Source: JAVXAN01 sp036660495 | Lineage (GTDB): Bacteria > Bacillota_I > Bacilli_A > RF39 > UBA660 | Assembly: GCA_036660495.1 (NCBI GenBank) | Contig: JAVXAN010000029.1 | Coordinates: 1 to 9,474 of the forward strand | DNA: 9,474 nt | Direction of reading: 5' to 3' | Shown here: piece by piece, positions 5,595-9,474 of the stretch | Layout: each line of letters opens with the position of its first letter | How positions within the stretch are numbered: position 1 is the first letter of the stretch | The notes under the pieces: model-generated | The model's input: only the letters and a program-made list of their open reading frames with translations | What the model was told of the DNA's origin: nothing | The model's database searches: none | Position numbers and translations under genes: made by a program

Positions 5595-6446
5595 ATGGGT
5601 ACTTTATATGTGGTAGCAACCCCGATTGGTAACTTAAATGATTTTTCAAAGAGGGGAATTGAAACTCTTTCTAAGGCTGATCTTATTTTAGCGGAGGATA
5701 CTAGGCATACAATTAACTTGTTAAACCATTTTAATATAAAGAATAAAATGGTTTCATACCATAAGTTTAATGAAACAAGAAGAGGTATTGAAGTAATTCA
5801 AAGACTAAAAGAAGGTTTAACGGTAGCTTTAGTATCAGATGCTGGTACGCCTTGCATATCAGATCCTGGTTATATTATTGTTAAAATGGCTAGAGAAGAA
5901 GGTATTAAAGTTATTGGGATACCTGGAGCTTCAGCGGTAATAACATCACTATCAGTAAGTGGCCTTGATACTTCGTGCTTTTCTTTTTATGGATTTGTTC
6001 CAACGGAAAACAAGTTAAGAAAAGCTCTTTTTAAAGAGCTTAAAACAGCAAACGTTCCAACAAAAGTACTTTATGAATCTCCAAAAAGGATTTTAAAACT
6101 ATTAAAAGATATAAATAAAGAAATCCCTGGATGTGTGGTATGTGTGTGCAATGAAATAACTAAGGTACACGAATCATCAATTTATGGAAAAACAGATGAC
6201 GTTATTAATCAGCTACAAGAAAACACAGCCTTTGATAAAGGCGAGTACACCATTATAATTAATAATAAAAAAGAAGAACAAGAAAAAGTTACTAAAATAA
6301 GTTTAGAAGCGTTAATAGTTGATGAAGTAATAAAAAACAATTGTTCTTTAAAAGATGCAGTAGAAAAGGTAAATGAAAGCAATAAGGAAGTCAGTAAAAA
6401 AGAAATCTATAGTGCTAATTTAAATTTAAAAAACATTTTAAGATAA
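5595..6446 (+). CDS. rsmI: 16S rRNA (cytidine1402-2'-O)-methyltransferase RsmI
   Basis: RsmI methylates the 2'-OH of C1402 in the 16S rRNA decoding centre, using S-adenosylmethionine. The 283-residue product has the family's motifs: VATPIGNL (7-14), AEDTR (33-37), the long SDAGTPCISDPG block (81-92), IPGASA (109-114) and FYGFVP (131-136). Length is normal for the family, including a C-terminal extension (about 230-283). The start has AAAGGAG 6 bases upstream. In many Bacillota rsmI sits near tmk, holB and yabA; here it is isolated between small membrane protein genes. A 9-bp intragenic inverted repeat at 6022-6041 has no T-run and is probably incidental. Confidence 0.95.
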   Translation: MGTLYVVATPIGNLNDFSKRGIETLSKADLILAEDTRHTINLLNHFNIKNKMVSYHKFNETRRGIEVIQRLKEGLTVALVSDAGTPCISDPGYIIVKMAREEGIKVIGIPGASAVITSLSVSGLDTSCFSFYGFVPTENKLRKALFKELKTANVPTKVLYESPKRILKLLKDINKEIPGCVVCVCNEITKVHESSIYGKTDDVINQLQENTAFDKGEYTIIINNKKEEQEKVTKISLEALIVDEVIKNNCSLKDAVEKVNESNKEVSKKEIYSANLNLKNILR

Positions 6447-6447
6447 T

Positions 6448-6476
6448 ATAACAAAAGCCTAATAAAATCATATAAT
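6448..6476 (+). promoter_or_regulatory. Promoter placing the transcription start at the ATG of the 77-residue gene
   Basis: TATAAT (6471-6476) with ATAACA (6448-6453, four matches to TTGACA) and a 17-base spacer. The first transcribed base should be at about 6482-6483, the start codon itself. Confidence 0.5.
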
Positions 6477-6481
6477 ACGAT

Positions 6482-6715
6482 ATGAAAAAGATAGTTATAT
6501 TTAATTTTTTTGTTCAAACAGTGATTTTACTAATTTCAATGAATAAGTATTATGAACCATTTTGCGTTAAACTTATTTATTCATTGTTTTTAATCCTGAC
6601 TATATTTATACCAACTATTTATGAATACTTTACAAAACGTTTTTTAAAGCCAGTTATTCACTATTTAGTATTACTAGTCTGTATAGTTATCTTTACACTT
6701 ATAATTAAGTTATAA
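6482..6715 (+). CDS. Small three-helix membrane protein, apparently leaderless
   Basis: A 77-residue product with three hydrophobic segments (about 4-20, 28-50 and 58-76) and little else. No catalytic motif is visible and I do not recognise a family. The short loops carry Asn-Lys-Tyr-Tyr-Glu (21-25) and Thr-Lys-Arg (51-53), which suggests that the second loop is cytoplasmic. No Shine-Dalgarno sequence precedes ATG 6482; instead a promoter -10 ends only 5 bases before it, so the mRNA may start at the AUG. Met20 is an alternative start but also lacks a ribosome binding site and would lose the first helix. It lies 35 bases after rsmI with no terminator between, so read-through is possible. Confidence 0.6.
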   Translation: MKKIVIFNFFVQTVILLISMNKYYEPFCVKLIYSLFLILTIFIPTIYEYFTKRFLKPVIHYLVLLVCIVIFTLIIKL

Positions 6716-6743
6716 TTGTATTTTATTGTTAATATTATATAAT
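6716..6743 (+). promoter_or_regulatory. Promoter of the tail-anchored nucleotidyltransferase-like gene
   Basis: TATAAT (6738-6743) is preceded by TTGTAT (6716-6721) with a 16-base spacer, directly after the stop of the previous gene. The leader is about 29 bases and ends in AGAAAGG (6764-6770). Confidence 0.5.
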
Positions 6744-6778
6744 GATAATGAGATAATCTTTTTAGAAAGGATAATAAT

Positions 6779-7486
6779 ATGAAAAGTAATTATAATGATA
6801 TCATTGATATAATATTAACTTTGTTAAATGATGAGAAAATAGCAGACAACATCGCTATATCAGGAAGCATCGTACCATATCTAATATTAAACAAAGAATC
6901 GGATTTTTATCATAATGATTTTAACATATTTGTTAAAGAAAACAGCTTATCATATGTAAAAAAAGAGTTAAAGCGTTTATCTAAGGAATATGAATTTGAT
7001 ATAATAATTGATTCAGCTAAATATGCAAATGAAGATTTTGGGTTTAAAATTACGTATGAAAACACGGTTGCTGGATTTTATCCATATACTTTAAAAGACA
7101 ATAAGCTAATAATTAAAACTTTTTCTTATGATGGTAAAGATAAAGTTATTAAGCAAAAAGAAAAAGTTGTTAGTGGGGTAATTAAAAGCGATATTCTTAG
7201 GTTAATAACTTTAAACAATGACAAAACCGTGAGAATAATGAGCCCTGAATATATTAAAGTAGATAAAGAAATGAAAGAATTAACATCAGAATATGATGAA
7301 TCATTAAAAATGTTAGATGAACTATGTGATTATAGTGTTTTAAAAGAACTAAGAAAAAAGCTTCAAGATTCAGAAATAAAAATAACTTCAAGCGATATAA
7401 AGCAAAGTAACATAAAGTTAGTAATAATTTGTGGAGCATTATTACTAATTATGATTTTAATAATTTGCGTTTTCTTAAAAAGATAA
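6779..7486 (+). CDS. Tail-anchored protein with a degenerate nucleotidyltransferase-like N-terminus
   Basis: A 235-residue protein with a clear start site (AGAAAGG 8 bases upstream). Residues 1 to about 160 recall small nucleotidyltransferase-fold proteins: a helix, then GS (29-30) and PYLILNKESDFYHNDFNIFV (33-52), in the position of the GS...HxDxD signature, then a later SPEYI (155-159). The metal-binding acidic pair is incomplete: His45-Asn46-Asp47-Phe48-Asn49 has Asn where the second Asp is expected, so catalysis is doubtful. Residues 160-210 are a charged helical linker, and 212-233 is one strong membrane helix ending KR, so the bulk should face the cytoplasm. The family assignment is from pattern only. 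Function is unknown; it lies between a small membrane protein gene and dinB. Confidence 0.55.
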   Translation: MKSNYNDIIDIILTLLNDEKIADNIAISGSIVPYLILNKESDFYHNDFNIFVKENSLSYVKKELKRLSKEYEFDIIIDSAKYANEDFGFKITYENTVAGFYPYTLKDNKLIIKTFSYDGKDKVIKQKEKVVSGVIKSDILRLITLNNDKTVRIMSPEYIKVDKEMKELTSEYDESLKMLDELCDYSVLKELRKKLQDSEIKITSSDIKQSNIKLVIICGALLLIMILIICVFLKR

Positions 7487-7508
7487 TATCATTTAATAAT
7501 TATATTAG

Positions 7509-7514
7509 TATAAT
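7509..7514 (+). promoter_or_regulatory. -10 element before dinB
   Basis: TATAAT (7509-7514) lies 18 bases before ATG 7533; no convincing -35 is visible. The leader would be about 12 bases with AAGGAAGG partly inside it. No inverted repeat resembling a Bacillota LexA site was found here, so SOS control is not supported. Confidence 0.4.
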
Positions 7515-7532
7515 ATAAGGAAGGAATTAAAA

Positions 7533-8726
7533 ATGGAAAAAATAGTGTTTCACGTTGACGTAAATAACGCTTTTTTATCATGGAGCGCAATTGAAATGCT
7601 TAAAAACGGTAGTAAAATAGATATTAGAAAGATTCCTTCAGTAGTTGGTGGTGATGAAGCTAAAAGAAGGGGCGTTGTTGTTGCAAAGTCAACTTCCGCA
7701 AAAAAAGCAGGTGTTGTAACAGGAGAAGCACTATATACAGCAAGAAAAAAAGTTAATGACTTGTTTATTGTTCCCTCAGATATGGAAAAGTATAAAACTT
7801 ATTCAGAAAAACTTTATACATATTTATGTAATTTTTCTCCATCAATAGAAAAATATTCTATTGATGAATGTTTCTTAGATATGACAGGTACTGAAAAAAT
7901 ATTTGGAGATCCAGTGTCTTTAGCATATAAAATGAAAGATGAAATAAAAAAAACTTTAGGTTTTACGGTGAATATTGGAATTGGGAACTGTAAATTATGC
8001 GCAAAGATGGCTTCTGATTTTGAAAAACCAGATAAAGTTCATACTTTATTTAAGGATGAGATAATTAAAAAAATGTGGCCCTTATCAGTAGATGAACTTT
8101 TTATGGTTGGAAAAAAGTCGGCAGTTAAACTTCATGAAATGGGAATTGATACTATAGAAAATCTTGCGAATACAGACTTAAACATTCTAATAAGACATTT
8201 TAAATCGCAGGGAAAGATGATGCATGAGTATGCTAACGGAATAGATGAATCGACAGTTGAAAAACAGGTAGCTAAAAACAAAGGTTTAAGCCATTCAACA
8301 ACTTTGCCACACGATACTATAAATATAAATGAAATAAAAGAAGTTCTCCACATCCTATCTAATATGATAGGAACAAGGCTAAGAGAAGAAAAAATGTATA
8401 CAACTGTTATTTCTTTACAGTTAAAGAATAATGAATTCTTTAGCTATCAACATCAAAAAAAACTGGTAAACCCAGTATCATCTAATGAAGATATATATGA
8501 AGCATCAGTAGAATTGTTAAAATCAATGTGGCAAAAAGATCCTATAAGGTTAGTTGGACTTAGGGTATCTGATTTTATTGATAAACCATATGAACAAATA
8601 TCCTTGTTTGAAACACCAGGAGTTATTGAAAACAGGGATAAAATACAAAAGACTTTAGATGAAATAAACAAGAAATATGGTGATAAAACGATAGTTAATG
8701 CCAACTTAATTAATAAATCGCTATAA
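7533..8726 (+). CDS. dinB: DNA polymerase IV (Y-family translesion polymerase)
   Basis: A 397-residue DinB/UmuC-family polymerase that should copy past damaged bases. The palm motifs are HVDVNNAFLSW (7-17), with catalytic Asp9 and the steric-gate aromatic Phe14, and YSIDECFLD (108-116), with Asp111 and Glu112. GGDEAKRRG (39-47), TGEALYTA (63-70) and GIGNCKLCAKMASDF (149-163) are also typical. The first motif has the DVNxAxLSW form seen in Bacillota members rather than the DMDCFFA form of E. coli. The little-finger domain spans about 240-350. QISLF (355-359) is a beta-clamp binding motif of the QxxLF type, close to the C-terminus. It appears intact. No imuB, recA or lexA gene lies in the window. 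Confidence 0.93.
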   Translation: MEKIVFHVDVNNAFLSWSAIEMLKNGSKIDIRKIPSVVGGDEAKRRGVVVAKSTSAKKAGVVTGEALYTARKKVNDLFIVPSDMEKYKTYSEKLYTYLCNFSPSIEKYSIDECFLDMTGTEKIFGDPVSLAYKMKDEIKKTLGFTVNIGIGNCKLCAKMASDFEKPDKVHTLFKDEIIKKMWPLSVDELFMVGKKSAVKLHEMGIDTIENLANTDLNILIRHFKSQGKMMHEYANGIDESTVEKQVAKNKGLSHSTTLPHDTININEIKEVLHILSNMIGTRLREEKMYTTVISLQLKNNEFFSYQHQKKLVNPVSSNEDIYEASVELLKSMWQKDPIRLVGLRVSDFIDKPYEQISLFETPGVIENRDKIQKTLDEINKKYGDKTIVNANLINKSL

Positions 8727-8730
8727 ACCA

Positions 8731-8759
8731 TTGCTTTTTAATGTTTAATGTGTTATATT
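8731..8759 (+). promoter_or_regulatory. Promoter of the zinc-ribbon gene
   Basis: TTGCTT (8731-8736), a 17-base spacer and TATATT (8754-8759) with the extended TG (8751-8752): the best -35/-10 pair here. The predicted start is near 8766. The spacer holds TTAATGTTTAATG (8738-8750), also found in the tRNA-His promoter. Confidence 0.65.
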
Positions 8760-8765
8760 GAATAC

Positions 8766-8849
8766 AGATTTATATTTTACTGATGGAAACTCCTTAAACA
8801 AGTAGTAACTGCATAAAACATTAAATCAATAAAAATAAGGAGGCCCATT
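8766..8849 (+). promoter_or_regulatory. Long leader of the zinc-ribbon mRNA with a possible SD-hiding pairing
   Basis: This leader of about 84 bases is three to four times longer than the others here. CTCCTTA (8790-8796) is perfectly complementary to TAAGGAG (8836-8842), which is the Shine-Dalgarno site. A short competing pairing, GGA (8785-8787) with TCC (8791-8793), could release it. AAACATTAAA (8816-8825) is the exact reverse complement of a 10-base stretch in the promoter spacer (8737-8746). I recognise no known riboswitch class. Confidence 0.4.
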
Positions 8850-9029
8850 ATGACAGAAAATAACAAATTTGAAGATAAAACTTTAAAATGCAAAGACTGT
8901 GGTAACGAATTCGTATTCACTGCTGGTGAACAAGAATTTTATGCTGAAAAAGGTTTAGTTAATGAACCACAAAGATGTAAACCATGTCGCGATGCAAAGA
9001 AAAATGCATTTAACAGAGACAGACGATAA
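8850..9029 (+). CDS. Zinc-ribbon protein of the zf-trcl type, 59 residues
   Basis: ATG 8850 to TAA 9029 encodes a 59-residue protein with two cysteine pairs, CKDC (14-17) and CKPC (43-46), which should bind one zinc ion. The stretch between them, with EQEFYAEKGL (27-36) and EPQRC (39-43), and the following basic tail (CRDAKKNAFNRDRR) match the probable zinc-binding (zf-trcl) family of Bacillota. The tail suggests nucleic acid or ribosome contact, but the family's biochemical role is not settled as far as I know. AGGAGG stands 6 bases before the ATG, and the promoter and terminator are strong, so high expression is likely. It is monocistronic. The long leader suggests control at the RNA level. 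Confidence 0.85.
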   Translation: MTENNKFEDKTLKCKDCGNEFVFTAGEQEFYAEKGLVNEPQRCKPCRDAKKNAFNRDRR

Positions 9030-9040
9030 TAAGTGTAATT

Positions 9041-9066
9041 AAATCCTCTTAATGAGGATTTTTTTA
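9041..9066 (+). terminator. Intrinsic terminator of the zinc-ribbon gene
   Basis: AAATCCTC (9041-9048) pairs with GAGGATTT (9054-9061), an 8-bp stem with a 5-base loop, followed by a T-run to 9065. Confidence 0.88.
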
Positions 9067-9075
9067 TTTTTACTA

Positions 9076-9104
9076 TTGATTTTATTAATGTTTAATGATA
9101 AGAT
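9076..9104 (+). promoter_or_regulatory. Promoter of tRNA-His
   Basis: TTGATT (9076-9081), a 17-base spacer and TAAGAT (9099-9104) with the extended TG (9096-9097). Transcription should start near 9111, about 17 bases before the tRNA. Confidence 0.6.
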
Positions 9105-9127
9105 ACTAATGCGTTTATTAAATATAT

Positions 9128-9204
9128 GGCGGAATTGGTGAAGTGGTTAACACGCTAGATTGTGGCTCTAGTATGCATGGGTTCGATTCCCATATTTCGC
9201 CCCA
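9128..9204 (+). tRNA. tRNA-His (anticodon GTG), CCA encoded
   Basis: The cloverleaf folds completely. The acceptor stem pairs 9129-9135 with 9194-9200 (one G-T pair). The anticodon stem CTAGA/TCTAG closes the loop TTGTGGC with anticodon GTG. The T-arm is ATGGG-TTCGATT-CCCAT, and CCA is encoded at 9202-9204. The extra 5' G (9128) faces C73 (9201), the G-1:C73 pair that histidyl-tRNA synthetase requires; here it is encoded in the gene, as usual in bacteria. Confidence 0.97.
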
Positions 9205-9214
9205 TTAAGTGAAA

Positions 9215-9233
9215 AAGTCGAACTATTCGGCTT
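9215..9233 (+). other. Stable hairpin after tRNA-His
   Basis: AAGTCGAA (9215-9222) pairs with TTCGGCTT (9226-9233) around a 3-base loop, 8 pairs with one G-T. No T-run follows. It may protect the 3' end of the tRNA precursor or act together with the next hairpin. Confidence 0.5.
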
Positions 9234-9245
9234 AATAATAGAAAT

Positions 9246-9270
9246 CGATTTCGAAAGAGTCGTTTTTTTT
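9246..9270 (+). terminator. Terminator between tRNA-His and the 43-residue ORF
   Basis: CGATTT (9246-9251) pairs with GAGTCG (9257-9262), including two G-T pairs, followed by eight T (9263-9270). The stem is weak, so termination may be partial. The AGGAGG of the next ORF begins only 4 bases later. Confidence 0.6.
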
Positions 9271-9286
9271 GTTAGGAGGAATAGGC

Positions 9287-9418
9287 GTGAAGGCAATAGA
9301 AGAAAAAATTGAAATTGATAACGAATTAAGAAAGAAAATACTTAATGTAAAATCATTTAATGAATTATTAGATGATATTAAAACAAAGAAAAATAATATA
9401 ATAGTAATTTTAAAATAA
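9287..9418 (+). CDS. Hypothetical 43-residue protein with a GTG start
   Basis: GTG 9287 to TAA 9418 encodes a short, highly charged, mostly helical product: a Glu/Lys/Ile-rich N-terminus, LRKKIL (14-19), FNELLDDIKTKK (24-35) and a hydrophobic end IIVILK (38-43). A perfect AGGAGG (9274-9279) stands 7 bases before the GTG, the strongest support for the gene. There is no cysteine, signal peptide or clear membrane helix. I do not recognise a family. No promoter lies between it and the terminator of tRNA-His, so it may depend on read-through from the tRNA transcript. It could also be a remnant of a longer gene, though no continuation is visible in the next 50 bases. Confidence 0.5.
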   Translation: MKAIEEKIEIDNELRKKILNVKSFNELLDDIKTKKNNIIVILK

Positions 9419-9458
9419 GAGATAAATGTCAATATATATCGTAAAGTATCTTATTTAA

Positions 9459-9467
9459 TGTTATAAT
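9459..9467 (+). promoter_or_regulatory. Extended -10 promoter for a gene beyond the right edge
   Basis: TGTTATAAT (9459-9467) repeats the element used elsewhere in the window. The possible -35 (TCGTAA, 9439-9444) is weak. The predicted start is at the window edge. Confidence 0.45.
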
Positions 9468-9474
9468 TAAATAG

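Noticed and set aside
6022..6041. Inverted repeat inside rsmI as an internal terminator
   Set aside because: No T-run follows and it lies in conserved coding sequence.
9232..9432. Minus-strand open frame at the right edge
   Set aside because: It has no SD site and it lies opposite a small frame that has a perfect AGGAGG.
1..9474. Mobile elements, CRISPR arrays, phage genes, replication origins
   Set aside because: No transposase, no regularly spaced repeats, no phage-type genes and no DnaA-box cluster were seen.

Overview
The window is strongly AT-rich, tightly packed and reads with the standard code: Trp is TGG and no gene needs TGA as Trp. Shine-Dalgarno sites are of the AGGAGG type and promoters are short extended -10 elements. 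Gene content (RsmI, a Bacillota-type DinB, an MgtC/SapB protein, a polyprenyl synthase, a tRNA-His with encoded CCA) and base composition suggest a low-GC Bacillota, perhaps a standard-code relative of the Mollicutes or Erysipelotrichia. I cannot name a genus. There are no insertion sequences, CRISPR arrays, rRNA genes or phage genes; this looks like ordinary chromosome with several small, poorly known membrane proteins.

Layout. At 1-237 is the N-terminus of a bitopic membrane protein (minus strand, runs off the left edge). At 404-1114 is an MgtC/SapB-family protein (minus). It shares a palindromic divergent promoter (1138-1175) with a polyprenyl diphosphate synthase (1194-2222, plus). That gene meets an unknown 125-residue protein (2263-2640, minus) at a bidirectional terminator. 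From 2802 to 5394 runs a three-gene operon: a cysteine desulfurase, a small CPSC thioredoxin-like protein whose start overlaps the desulfurase stop, and an exported CPHC thioredoxin-fold domain fused to a six-helix DsbD/CcdA-like membrane domain. A 30-residue single-helix protein (5447-5539) and a strong terminator follow.

The next block is rsmI (5595-6446), a 77-residue three-helix membrane protein that appears leaderless (6482-6715), a tail-anchored protein with a degenerate nucleotidyltransferase-like N-terminus (6779-7486) and DNA polymerase IV, dinB (7533-8726). The right end has a short zinc-ribbon protein with a long leader that can hide its ribosome binding site (8850-9029), a terminator, tRNA-His (9128-9204), two hairpins, a 43-residue ORF (9287-9418) and a promoter at the right edge.

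The most interesting unit is the desulfurase/thioredoxin/membrane-redox operon. It has the parts of a relay that would carry reducing equivalents, or possibly sulfane sulfur, from the cytoplasm through the membrane to an extracytoplasmic CPHC domain. Other points worth checking are the symmetrical divergent promoter, the apparent leaderless gene, the zinc-ribbon leader, the recurring TGTTATAAT promoter element and the absence of TGA stops.
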